NCBI GenBank assembly: GCA_051889975.1
Contig: JBJFDJ010000010.1
Location: 1-15,416, forward strand
From: UBA9845 sp051889975
Lineage (GTDB): Bacteria > Bacillota > Clostridia > Christensenellales > UBA1242
Length of the DNA: 15,416 nucleotides
Direction: 5' to 3'
Position 1 is the first letter of the stretch, and each line of letters starts with the position of its first letter. Below are positions 1-8,121 of the stretch, in pieces. Both the position numbers and the translations under genes were made by a program. Under the pieces are notes generated by a model. That model searched no databases. It was not told where the DNA came from and saw only the letters and a list, made by a program, of their open reading frames with translations.

Positions 1-1
1 C

Positions 2-1618
2 GATTTTGGTGTTGAAACAAGCAATGATCACTTTATTCGTAATGACAAATATTGTAAATATGAATGGTTGACAAATAAAACCGTTGCATTCAATATTTTG
101 GAGAATGATGATAACAATTATGACACAAAATTAGGTGCATTATTTTCTTATGACGAAAGCAAATATGTGTATGACAACGATTTCACTTACACAAGCCAAG
201 AAGTTTGCATGATGTTCAATGAAATTGATTTTGACAAACTGCAACAAACATTAAACCAAATAAATGAAGAACAAAACAAAAATGGCTATTATGTTCAAGA
301 AGTAACCATAACTTACATTGATATGGAACTCATTGAAGAATGGGAAAGATGTTCAGACAAAACAAGTTTTTATGGTTATGATTTAGAAGAATTGAATGCA
401 TCTTTTGGCGATGCAACGTTAGAATTTACAAGTGATGGTGTTAAGCAAGCAGCACTTATCGAAGACCCAAAACCAACAAATTGGCTAAAAGCCGGACTTA
501 TGTTTTTGGGTGGATGTGCAGCAATTTTGATTGGTGCAGCGCTTGCCCCACTTACTGGTGGTTGCTCATTTGGTGCTTCACTTCTTTGCATAGTTAAAAT
601 GACAGCAATTGCTATGGCAACTGACTTGCTTGTAAAAGTGGCTGTTTCTACTATTTCTGGCGTGATTAAAGGACAAAACTTTTGGGATTCACTCAGTGGT
701 TCAATCAAGTCAACTTTAACAGTTGAAAACATTGCACAATCATTTATGACTTCTGCAATAATGAGTGCTATTATGGTTGGCAGTGGACTTGTTAAGGCAT
801 GCTTTGTTGAAGGCACACCAGTTTTAACAGAGAATGGTTACACAAACATTGAAAATCTTTCAGTTGGTGACAAAGTGTTGAGTTATAGTGAACTAACAGG
901 AATGGTTGCCTTAAAACAAGTTACCGACACTATGGTTAGTCAATCAAATGACATTTGCACAATTGCCTTGGACTCTGGCGAAACAATAACTTCAACATCA
1001 TTGCATCCTTGGTATGTGCAAAACAAAGGCTGGACACCTGCTTATGCTCTCACAAGCCAAGATAATCTATTGACAGAAACTGGAAAAGAAGTTAGAATAC
1101 TTGGTGTAAACAGGCAAATACTTGATGAGCCAATCAATGTTTATAACATCACAGTTGACGAAGCCGCAAGCGAAGATTATCACACATATTTTGTTGGCAC
1201 AGACAACATTTTAGTTCACAATGCATGTTCAACAAAAGCAACAAAAAATGAAGCAACAGCAAATAAACCATCAAAGACACAAATAAAAAATGCAAGACAA
1301 AAGGCAGTTAGAGATGCATGGAAAAATGAACAAAAGGCTGTCATGAATGGTAATTCTAAGTATCCTTGGACTGCAGATGAAATCGATGATATTTTAAGAT
1401 ATGGTAAAGTTAAAGGATATGACGGATGCCATTTAATTGATGTAAATAAATGTGGTGAAGATTTAAGTTTAATAGGCAATCCAGACAATATTGTATTTCT
1501 AAAAAGAATAGATCATCTTGCAATTCATAATGGTGCGTGGAAAAATGCAACAGACCTTGCAAAAGTCATAGAGTTTTTGCCTTGGGTTATTGAACAATTG
1601 GCTAAGTTTATAAAATAA
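2..1618 (+). CDS. Polymorphic toxin, 5'-partial: pre-toxin region, PT-HINT domain, HNH/ENDO VII-like nuclease tip
   Basis: The frame is open from base 2, so the gene begins left of the window; the TTG at 68 is not a convincing start (no ribosome binding site, and the coding sequence continues upstream). Order of parts: an acidic, Asn/Tyr-rich segment; a Gly/Ala-rich hydrophobic stretch at about 485-800 with two or three possible membrane-crossing helices; a HINT domain from Cys (800-802, ACFVEGTPVLT) to the terminal VHNAC (1214-1228), the classic pre-toxin HINT boundary; then a roughly 130-residue C-terminal toxin. The toxin carries GYDGCHLID with His at 1430-1432, GNPDNIVF at 1475-1498, and DHLAIHNG with His at 1514-1516 and 1526-1528. 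This spacing is that of HNH/ENDO VII (GHH/LHH/WHH-type) nuclease toxins. In this family HINT autocleavage releases the nuclease inside a target cell. The next gene is a SUKH immunity gene, which supports the call. The delivery domain is outside the window. The exact nuclease subfamily and its DNA or RNA preference are uncertain. Confidence 0.85.
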   Translation, partial: DFGVETSNDHFIRNDKYCKYEWLTNKTVAFNILENDDNNYDTKLGALFSYDESKYVYDNDFTYTSQEVCMMFNEIDFDKLQQTLNQINEEQNKNGYYVQEVTITYIDMELIEEWERCSDKTSFYGYDLEELNASFGDATLEFTSDGVKQAALIEDPKPTNWLKAGLMFLGGCAAILIGAALAPLTGGCSFGASLLCIVKMTAIAMATDLLVKVAVSTISGVIKGQNFWDSLSGSIKSTLTVENIAQSFMTSAIMSAIMVGSGLVKACFVEGTPVLTENGYTNIENLSVGDKVLSYSELTGMVALKQVTDTMVSQSNDICTIALDSGETITSTSLHPWYVQNKGWTPAYALTSQDNLLTETGKEVRILGVNRQILDEPINVYNITVDEAASEDYHTYFVGTDNILVHNACSTKATKNEATANKPSKTQIKNARQKAVRDAWKNEQKAVMNGNSKYPWTADEIDDILRYGKVKGYDGCHLIDVNKCGEDLSLIGNPDNIVFLKRIDHLAIHNGAWKNATDLAKVIEFLPWVIEQLAKFIK

Positions 1619-1628
1619 AGGAGAAAGT

Positions 1629-2276
1629 ATGTATTTAGATAAATTGCTAAGCGAATATTGGAAAACAGATGATATTACGAGCGAAGGAAAATTATTTTGC
1701 CACATGCCTGAAATCAATGAGCAAGTATACCTTCATCGGCTTTATAGTAAAGTAGAAGTAAAATATTATGAAAAGTTTGAACAATTATTAAATTGCAGTC
1801 TTATTCCAGAACTCAAAGAATTTTACCAATATTATAATGGTTGTAGATTATTTCATTCATCAATAAATATTTTTGGTTTCGAAGTTGGAGATTCAAAGCC
1901 AATGCCAATGTTGTTAAATAATATAAATCAACATAGAGAACTGGAAAATAGAAAAATAAACGGAGATGATATTATATATTTTGGCAATGTGGGGGATTAT
2001 TTGATGTATTATAGACAAAGTGAGATAGATAATCCATCTATATATTTGTCAAAACATGGGTCAATAGAAATTTATAAAAAATTTTCATCAATAAAAGAAT
2101 TGTTAACTTTTTATATAAAACTTTTATCTAATGAATATAAATCAAATGGTTACAGAAAACATCCAAAACAAGACAGCCTTTATAAGAAATATCCAGTGAT
2201 TGCTAACTCATTCAATGGTGATATTGATTGGGAAGTTCCAGATGATTCTTTAGAAAAAACTTTTGGGAATGTGTAA
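1629..2276 (+). CDS. SUKH (SMI1/KNR4) family immunity protein
   Basis: A 215-residue cytosolic protein without signal or membrane segment. The SMI1/KNR4 core runs from about residue 42 to 165: LIPELKEFYQYYNGCRLF at 58-75 matches the family pattern in which a substrate-independent helix leads into a conserved Asn-Gly. This is followed by INIFGF (79-84), the strand pair DDIIYFGN...DYLMYY (113-128), and a C-terminal FSSIKELLTFYI helix (152-163), the usual closing motif. A roughly 50-residue tail extends beyond the core. The start is fixed by a strong AAGGAG at 1617-1622, which overlaps the toxin stop, and an ATG 7 bp later, so toxin and antidote should be co-translated from one mRNA. SUKH proteins are established antidotes for nuclease-type polymorphic toxins, so the inferred job is to bind and block the nuclease encoded just upstream. 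Specificity for that toxin is inferred from adjacency only. Confidence 0.82.
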   Translation: MYLDKLLSEYWKTDDITSEGKLFCHMPEINEQVYLHRLYSKVEVKYYEKFEQLLNCSLIPELKEFYQYYNGCRLFHSSINIFGFEVGDSKPMPMLLNNINQHRELENRKINGDDIIYFGNVGDYLMYYRQSEIDNPSIYLSKHGSIEIYKKFSSIKELLTFYIKLLSNEYKSNGYRKHPKQDSLYKKYPVIANSFNGDIDWEVPDDSLEKTFGNV

Positions 2277-2289
2277 AATTAAAAAGATA

Positions 2290-2348
2290 TTGTAAACAAT
2301 GCGATGTTAAAATATAAGCAAGTCAAATTTTAATGTCGCTGTTTGCAA
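2290..2348. repeat. Long imperfect palindrome downstream of the immunity gene
   Basis: The arm 2290-2313 pairs with 2327-2348 over 22 base pairs with three G-U pairs, a 2-nt bulge (2299-2300) and a 13-nt loop. No T-run follows, so it is not a typical intrinsic terminator; the real terminator is 65 bp further on. It could be a 3'-end-stabilising hairpin, a processing site, or a REP/MITE-like palindromic unit. Confidence 0.6.
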
Positions 2349-2412
2349 AACTAACAATAAATTATGCATCACAAGTTTGATGTTAGGTGTTTTTGTAGAG
2401 CAAAATAAAAGC

Positions 2413-2443
2413 AAAAGAGTTAGAGTTTTTCTAACTCTTTTTG
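2413..2443 (+). terminator. Intrinsic terminator of the toxin-immunity unit
   Basis: An 11-bp perfect stem (AAAAGAGTTAG at 2413-2423 with CTAACTCTTTT at 2431-2441) closes a 7-nt loop, and the 3' arm runs into TTTTT. It ends the transcript coming from the toxin and immunity genes. It lies inside the upstream open extension of the ABC frame, which argues against any ABC start before 2443. Confidence 0.8.
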
Positions 2444-2445
2444 TA

Positions 2446-2474
2446 TTGACAACGAACAGCAAAAAATTTATAAT
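2446..2474 (+). promoter_or_regulatory. Perfect-consensus sigma-A promoter of the ABC exporter
   Basis: TTGACA (2446-2451), a 17-bp spacer and TATAAT (2469-2474): both hexamers and the spacing are exact consensus. The predicted start of transcription is near 2481, only about 4 nt before the ATG at 2485, so the mRNA would be practically leaderless. Confidence 0.8.
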
Positions 2475-2484
2475 AAAATTAATT

Positions 2485-5132
2485 ATGATAGAACTAAAAA
2501 ATTTAACAAAAATATACAAATCTAAAAGCAAACAAGATGTTGTTGCAAACAACAACATTTCTTTGTCGTTTGCCGAAAAGGGATTAATATTTATTGTTGG
2601 CGAAAGTGGTTCGGGCAAAACAACCTTGCTCAACATTCTTGCTGGGCTGGATACTCAAACAAGTGGACAATACATAATAAATGGCAAGGATATAAAATCT
2701 TTTAAATCTTTGGACGATTTTAGAAATCAATGTGTGGGCTTTATTTTTCAGGACTTCAATCTCATAGATTATTTGACAGTTTATGAAAATATTGAACTTG
2801 TTTTATCACTCCAGCAACAGACAGACAAAACAAAAATTTCAAACATTTTGGAAGAAGTTGGTTTAAAAGGCTATGAAAAGAGAAAGATAAATGAACTATC
2901 TGGTGGTCAAAAACAAAGAGTTGCCATTGCAAGAGCACTTGTAAAAGATAGTGACTTTATTTTGGCTGATGAGCCAACCGGAAATTTAGACTCTAAAAAC
3001 AGCAAAGAAATTTTTGATTTGTTAAAAAATATTTCAAACAAAAAATTGGTCATTGTGGTTTCACACAATCAAGAGTTGGCAAAACAATATGCTGACCAAA
3101 TTATTGAGCTAAAAGACGGAAAAGTAAATGGCATAACAAATATTTCAAAAAAAACACAAAAAAAATCAAAAAATAAAGAAATATCATGTCACAAAACAAA
3201 ATCTCTGAATCCTAATTATATCTTTAAGTTGGGATTTTACAACATAAAAAATCATTTGTGGAAAAACATTATATCCGTTGCACTGTTTGTATTTACAATT
3301 TTTTCAATTTGCATAGGTCAATGTTTTTTAAGTTATAATGCCGAAAATTCAATCACAAAAACTTTTGATAATATGTCTCAAAATTATTATTTTGCTCAAA
3401 GCATTTACAATAATAAAGATGGGTATAATGCCGTTGAATTTGACTCGTATGCTGAAATAAATGATGCAGTTTATTCTAGTTTAAAAAACAATGAAATACC
3501 TTTTGTAAAAGGCTACAATTTGCCAATAAATGATGCCAGCAATGAAAAATACTTGAGCAACAGTTTTTATGTTATCACTTCAAAAAATGATGTTGAAAAA
3601 TTGGGTATTGAGTTCTACTCGGCAAATCCAGTTACTGATGATGGAGTGTATTTAACTGATTATGTGATTGATTATCTTTTGTTTGATGAATGCAAACTTT
3701 CTGTCAACACAAATGACTATGCAAAAATGAGTGGTTTGAGTTTGTTGGAATATGATGCAACCCAAAATTTATATGTTGAAAAATATAAAATAAATGGCGT
3801 GATAAAAACTGACTACAAAGAATATTTTAACAATAATTTTGATGTTGTAACCGATTATGACAAAACCAAATTTAATTCGGCAGATATTTTTAAAAATTAT
3901 GCTTATCAAAGAAGGAATGTTCAATATTTGCCAATTTTTGTTAATGAAAATTATGTAAAAGAGCATTTTGCAGAAAGCAAGATTGATTTTTTGCAAAACA
4001 GTTTTAGAGATATTTCCATTGCATTGGAAGATGATAAAACTGCAATTGACAGAATCTCAATAATTGATAATGCAAATTACAACTATCAAACTATTTATGA
4101 TGGAAAAGTATGCTGTCAAAACAACATTGAATTGCAAGAAAATGAAATTTTGATAAATTTGGGGCTATACAACAAATTGTTTGATGAAATTAAATACAAT
4201 GAGATTCGTTCTCACATTTTTTATGATGAATATGGAAATGAAGTTTGTGACTACAATTTTGCTCACATAAATGAATACATAACATTGAATGTTAAAAATT
4301 CAATATCAAATGAAACAAATTTGCAAATTTCAAACAAAAAAATTGTAGGTGTTGTTATAAAAACTTATGATTTAAGCAAAAATGATGGTAATGAAATTTA
4401 CGCCAATAAATCAACAATAAAAAACAATGCCTTGTATTCAAATACAAACAACATAATTTGTTCTATAATTGCAAACAAATNNNNNNNNNNNNNNNNNNNN
4501 NNNNNNNNNNNNNNNNNNNNNNNNNNNNNNNNNNNNNNNNNNNNNNNNNNNNNNNNNNNNNNNNNNNNNNNNNNNNNNNNAATACAAACAACATAATTTG
4601 TTCTATAATTGCAAACAAATCAAATTTTGAACATCTCATAAAATTTTGCAGAACAAATTTTAACATAGGGCTAATAGATATTCAAGCAGAATCTATTTAT
4701 GATTTGGAACAAACTGCACAGATGATTAGTTTTATATTTTTGGGTCTAAGCGTTATTTTTGGTTTTATTGCCGTTTTAACAACAATAAACGTCATTTCAT
4801 TAAGCATAAATAACAAGAAGAAAGAAATTGGAATTTTGCGTGCTCTTGGAACAAAAAATAAGGACATAGAAAAGATATTTATTTTTCAAAATTTTGTTGT
4901 TAGTTTGTTTTCGTTTGTCATTTCTATGGCTTTTGTTTATTTGGGAGTTTTCTTTATTAATATAATTCTTTCGTTAAACAGCATTGCAAACACAATTTAT
5001 CTTATTGCAGACATATATTGCTGGCTTATTGCGTTTGGCGTTTCATTTGTTTTGAGTTTTGTTGCATGTATTATTCCATTAAAAATAATCAACAAAATGA
5101 ATCCTATAGATTCAATAAGATGTATAAATTAA
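2485..5132 (+). CDS. MacB-like ABC exporter, fused ATPase and FtsX-type permease, interrupted by an assembly gap
   Basis: The start at 2485 (MIELKNLTKIY) is chosen because the open frame further upstream runs through the terminator and promoter. The ATPase domain has Walker A GESGSGKT (residues 39-46, Lys45), Q-loop FQDFN, signature LSGGQ (138-142), Walker B LADEPTGNLD (Asp162, Glu163) and a switch His at 194. A Lys/Ser/Thr-rich linker leads to TM1 (about 262-283), then a large extracytoplasmic domain of about 415 residues rich in Asn and Tyr. Three C-terminal membrane helices follow (after about residue 700 in the collapsed frame), with the FtsX signature KKKEIGILRALG and the terminal KMNPIDSIR. 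This order (NBD-TM1-ectodomain-TM2-4) is that of type VII ABC systems, which export or extract lipids, peptides or antibiotics or transmit force. The substrate is unknown. The N-run at 4481-4580 shifts the frame as assembled. Removing it together with one of its two identical 40-bp flanks gives one intact 835-residue protein, so I treat this as a single functional gene and not a pseudogene. Confidence 0.85.
4441..4480 (+). repeat. Left copy of the 40-bp gap-flanking duplication
   Basis: Bases 4441-4480 are identical to 4581-4620, and the two copies abut the N-run on either side. The sequence codes NTNNIICSIIANK inside the exporter ectodomain. It is best read as an unmerged contig-end overlap and not a biological repeat. 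Confidence 0.95.
4481..4580. other. 100-N scaffold gap
   Basis: Exactly 100 unknown bases, the conventional length for a gap of unknown size. The flanking sequences are identical over 40 bp, and deleting 140 bp (gap plus one copy) joins frame to frame. The true gap is therefore probably negative (an overlap), with no sequence missing. Confidence 0.97.
4581..4620 (+). repeat. Right copy of the 40-bp gap-flanking duplication
   Basis: Exact copy of 4441-4480, immediately after the N-run. In the reading frame that continues to the stop at 5130-5132 it encodes the same peptide as the left copy, as expected if both are the same genomic locus assembled twice. Confidence 0.95.
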
Positions 5133-5185
5133 ATATTGTAAACAACATCAAAAAAACATTTTATTAATTGTTTTTATCATAATGA

Positions 5186-5208
5186 TGCATTTTATAATGC
5201 AATTTTTT
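5186..5208 (+). terminator. Weak candidate terminator after the ABC exporter
   Basis: The 6-bp stem TGCATT (5186-5191) with AATGCA (5196-5201) closes a TTAT loop and is followed by A and six Ts (5203-5208). The stem is short and AT-rich, so efficiency is doubtful, but it is the only terminator-like structure before leuS. Confidence 0.35.
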
Positions 5209-5289
5209 GAAAATATAACGAATTATTGTTTTAATAAATATATATGCAAACAAATAGCACCAAATAATTTATCTGCTTTCTTTGTTTAA

Positions 5290-5318
5290 TTGCAAAATAT
5301 TTGACTTTATAGTATAAT
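5290..5318 (+). promoter_or_regulatory. leuS promoter
   Basis: TTGCAA (5290-5295), a 17-bp spacer and a perfect TATAAT (5313-5318). The predicted start near 5325 gives a leader of about 135 nt, much longer than for the other promoters in this window. Confidence 0.6.
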
Positions 5319-5459
5319 ATTTTTTGCAATATCAAAGATTTAATAATTGCTTTAATTTAGATTAATTGGATTCTGTTTATAGTTTTTGTTAGAATTCAGT
5401 TAAGAAAACGACACAAAAAACTGCAATAATACTGGAATAGTTTTTAAAAAGGGATATTT

Positions 5460-7856
5460 ATGGATTACGAATTTAGCAAAATAGAAAAAAAATGGATTAA
5501 GTTTTGGGACGAACACAAAACTTTTAAAACAGAAGTAAAAGATTTTAACAAGCCAAAGTTTTATGCACTTGACATGTTTCCTTATCCATCTGGTCAGGGC
5601 TTGCATGTAGGTCACCCAGAGGGTTACACTGCAACCGATGTGGTGAGCCGTATGAAGCGTATGCAGGGCTATAATGTTTTGCACCCAATGGGCTTTGACT
5701 CTTTTGGGCTTCCAGCAGAGCAATATGCCATAAAAACAGGCAATCACCCTGGTGAGTTTACGCAAAAAAACATTGATAATTTTATTTATCAACTTAAAAT
5801 GCTTGGATTTTCTTATGACTGGGACAGAGTTATCAGCACGGCAGACCCTAGTTATTACAAGTGGACGCAGTGGATTTTTAAACAACTATTTTTAGATGGA
5901 TATGCGCAAATTATTGACACCCCAGTTAACTGGTGTGAAGAACTTGGAACAGTGCTTGCAAACGATGAAGTTATTGATGGCAAAAGTGAACGTGGTGGAT
6001 ATCCTGTTGTAAGAAAAAATATGAAGCAATGGGTTATAACAATTCCAAGTTATGCCGAAAGATTGCTTGAAGGTTTGGAAGGGCTTGATTGGGAAGAGTC
6101 ATCAAAAACTGTTCAAAAAAACTGGATTGGCAAAAGCGTTGGTGCAAAAGTTGATTTTAAGGTTAAAGGGACAGATGAAAAATTTACTGTTTTCACGACC
6201 AGATGTGATACGCTTTTTGGTGCAACATATTGTGTTTTGTCACCAGAACATCAACTTGTTGACAAAATAACAACAAAAGAGCAACAAGAAAAAGTTAAAG
6301 AATATCAAAAGATTTGTGCTGGCAAAAGTGATTTGGAACGCACAGAGTTAAACAAAGAAAAAACTGGTGTTTGGACAGGCGCTTATGCGATAAATCCTGT
6401 AAACAACAAGGAAATTCCAATTTTTATAAGTGACTATGTGTTAACAAGCTATGGCACAGGTGCAATTATGGCTGTTCCTGCGCACGACCAAAGAGATTAT
6501 GACTTTGCCAAAAAATTTGGTTTGGAAATTATTCAAGTTTTAGACGGCGGGGATATCAGCCAAAAAGCATTCACAGAAGATGGCGTTCATATCAATTCTG
6601 ATTTTCTCAACGGCTTAAACAAGCAAGACGCAATCAACAAGATGTTGGAATGGCTTGAAAAAAACTGTTGTGGACAAAAGACAACAACTTACAAACTTCG
6701 CAACTGGGTGTTTGCTCGTCAAAGATATTGGGGCGAACCAGTGCCAATTGTGTATGACGAAAATGGCACACCTATGGCACTGCCTGATGATGACTTGCCT
6801 TTGGAACTACCAGAACTTGACGATTACAAGTCAAAAAATGGTCAGCCACCACTAGAAAACGCACAAGATTGGAAGTATGTCAAAATAGATGGCAAAACAT
6901 ACAAGCGAGAAACAGCAACAATGCCGGGTTCGGCAGGTAGCAGTTGGTATTTTTTAAGATATATTGACCCACACAATGACAAAAAATTTGCCGACTATGA
7001 CTTGATGAAATACTGGCTACCAGTTGACCTTTATGTTGGTGGAACAGAACATTTGGTTGGACATTTGCTGTATAGCAGATTTTGGAATAATTATCTATAC
7101 GACAAAGGTTTGGTGCCTGTTAAAGAGCCATTTAAAAAACTTGTTCATCAAGGTATGATTTTGGGCGAAAACGGCGAAAAAATGAGCAAGAGCAAGGGCA
7201 ATGTTATCAATCCAAATGATATTGTGGCAGAGTATGGCGCAGACGCACTGCGTATGTATGAAATGTTTATGGGGGCATTAAAAGATGCAAAGCCATGGAA
7301 CACTCAAAACATAGAAGGCATCAAAAGATTTTTAAATCGTATTTTCAGGCTTTATTTTGAACTTGACTATATAAGAGATTGTGAAAATAAGACAATAGAA
7401 AAAGTTTACAATCAAACGGTTAAAATTGTAACCGAAGATTATGAAAATTTAAGCATTAACACAGCAATCAGCCAAATGATGATTTTTGTAAATGCAGTTT
7501 ACAAAGAGGAGTGCTTGCCAACCGAAATGGCAAAGGGTTTTGTTAAACTTTTAAATCCTGTTTGTCCGTTCATAACCGAAGAAATTTGGAATGTTGTGTT
7601 TAAAAACGACAATTCAATTGCCTATGAACAGTGGCCAGTTTATGACGAAAGCAAAATTAAAGATGACACCATTGAAATTGTTGCGCAAGTTAACAGCAAA
7701 ATTGTTGCAAAAATCAATTTGCCAAATGGGGCAACACAACAAGAGGCAACTTTGATTGCAATGCAAAATGAAAAACTTGCAAGTTTGCTTTTAAACAAAA
7801 CAGTTGTGAAGACTATTTATGTTCCAAACAGACTAATTAATTTTATTGCAAAATAA
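5460..7856 (+). CDS. leuS: Leucyl-tRNA synthetase
   Basis: A class Ia synthetase that attaches leucine to tRNA-Leu in the cytosol. The 798 residues are normal for bacterial LeuRS. Visible parts: N-terminal MDYEFSKIEKKW, the HIGH motif as HVGH (residues 49-52) within PYPSGQGLHVGHPEGYTATD, the CP1 editing domain with the Thr-rich motif TTRCDTLFG and the GTGAIMAVPAHDQRD block, WVFARQRYWGEPVPI leading into the catalytic core, the KMSKS loop intact at 574-578, and the tRNA-binding anticodon domain to the C-terminus. Cys replaces the more usual Pro in the Thr-rich motif, but the flanking residues that matter for editing are kept. The start is supported by AAAAAGGGA just upstream with 5 bp to the ATG. 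The gene is monocistronic, bounded by its own promoter and terminator. Confidence 0.98.
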   Translation: MDYEFSKIEKKWIKFWDEHKTFKTEVKDFNKPKFYALDMFPYPSGQGLHVGHPEGYTATDVVSRMKRMQGYNVLHPMGFDSFGLPAEQYAIKTGNHPGEFTQKNIDNFIYQLKMLGFSYDWDRVISTADPSYYKWTQWIFKQLFLDGYAQIIDTPVNWCEELGTVLANDEVIDGKSERGGYPVVRKNMKQWVITIPSYAERLLEGLEGLDWEESSKTVQKNWIGKSVGAKVDFKVKGTDEKFTVFTTRCDTLFGATYCVLSPEHQLVDKITTKEQQEKVKEYQKICAGKSDLERTELNKEKTGVWTGAYAINPVNNKEIPIFISDYVLTSYGTGAIMAVPAHDQRDYDFAKKFGLEIIQVLDGGDISQKAFTEDGVHINSDFLNGLNKQDAINKMLEWLEKNCCGQKTTTYKLRNWVFARQRYWGEPVPIVYDENGTPMALPDDDLPLELPELDDYKSKNGQPPLENAQDWKYVKIDGKTYKRETATMPGSAGSSWYFLRYIDPHNDKKFADYDLMKYWLPVDLYVGGTEHLVGHLLYSRFWNNYLYDKGLVPVKEPFKKLVHQGMILGENGEKMSKSKGNVINPNDIVAEYGADALRMYEMFMGALKDAKPWNTQNIEGIKRFLNRIFRLYFELDYIRDCENKTIEKVYNQTVKIVTEDYENLSINTAISQMMIFVNAVYKEECLPTEMAKGFVKLLNPVCPFITEEIWNVVFKNDNSIAYEQWPVYDESKIKDDTIEIVAQVNSKIVAKINLPNGATQQEATLIAMQNEKLASLLLNKTVVKTIYVPNRLINFIAK

Positions 7857-7860
7857 AAAC

Positions 7861-7888
7861 AAAAAACCAACACTATGTTGGTTTTTTT
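7861..7888 (+). terminator. Intrinsic terminator of leuS
   Basis: An 11-bp stem (AAAAAACCAAC at 7861-7871 with GTTGGTTTTTT at 7877-7887), 5-nt ACTAT loop and T-run, 5 bp after the stop codon. Its 3' half recurs at about 10147-10165. Confidence 0.88.
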
Positions 7889-8065
7889 ATTAACTAAATT
7901 GTGTTTTAACGGTTTAAAATTTTAGTTTGTTATTTTGTTTGTTGCTCAAATGCAAAAAAAAGAAACTCTTTTTTTTGTAATTAAACAAAATTTTAAATTT
8001 ATGCCAACAATTTTAAATTGATATACTTTTAAATCAATGGTGATAAAAATGCTTTTAAAAAATAT

Positions 8066-8094
8066 TTTACATTTATTGCATTAAAATGTATAAT
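8066..8094 (+). promoter_or_regulatory. Promoter of the glycolipid operon
   Basis: TTTACA (8066-8071), a 17-bp spacer and TATAAT (8089-8094). The predicted start near 8101 leaves a leader of about 21 nt containing the AAGGA ribosome binding site. Confidence 0.65.
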
Positions 8095-8121
8095 AAAATA
8101 AAAAACGACAAGGATGATTAA

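Larger units (their letters stand above)
5133..5459 (+). other. Intergenic region between the ABC exporter and leuS
   Basis: This 327-bp AT-rich stretch has no convincing gene on either strand. It holds a weak terminator-like hairpin (5186-5208), the leuS promoter (5290-5318) and a leader of about 135 nt. I looked for a T-box in the leader, as expected for some aminoacyl-tRNA synthetase genes, and saw no AGGGTGG-type antiterminator sequence. A 7-bp stem with one G-U pair (GGATTCT with AGAATTC, 16-nt loop) lies in the leader near 5370-5400 but has no known meaning. Confidence 0.7.

Noticed and set aside
68..70. TTG at 68 as the start of the toxin gene
   Set aside because: The frame is open back to base 2 and there is no ribosome binding site, so the gene is 5'-truncated by the window edge.
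2377..2484. N-terminal extension of the ABC ATPase from an upstream ATG at 2377
   Set aside because: The stretch contains a complete intrinsic terminator (2413-2443) and the perfect promoter (2446-2474); ABC homology begins at MIELKNLTKIY, position 2485.
2485..5132. ABC exporter as a pseudogene or as two genes
   Set aside because: The only break is the N-gap with duplicated flanks; collapsing it restores an uninterrupted frame with all expected motifs.
5134..5147. ATATTGTAAACAA shared after the immunity gene and after the ABC gene as a repeat family
   Set aside because: Thirteen AT-rich bases in two places are too few to support a repeat without genome-wide counts; only mentioned with the palindrome.
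5325..5459. T-box riboswitch in the leuS leader
   Set aside because: No AGGGTGG-type antiterminator core or terminator alternative was seen, despite a leader of suitable length.
6193..6225. Cys in the LeuRS Thr-rich editing motif (TTRCDTLFG) as loss of editing
   Set aside because: The threonines, Arg and Asp are kept and, to my knowledge, Cys at this place occurs in other Firmicutes LeuRS; the editing domain looks intact.
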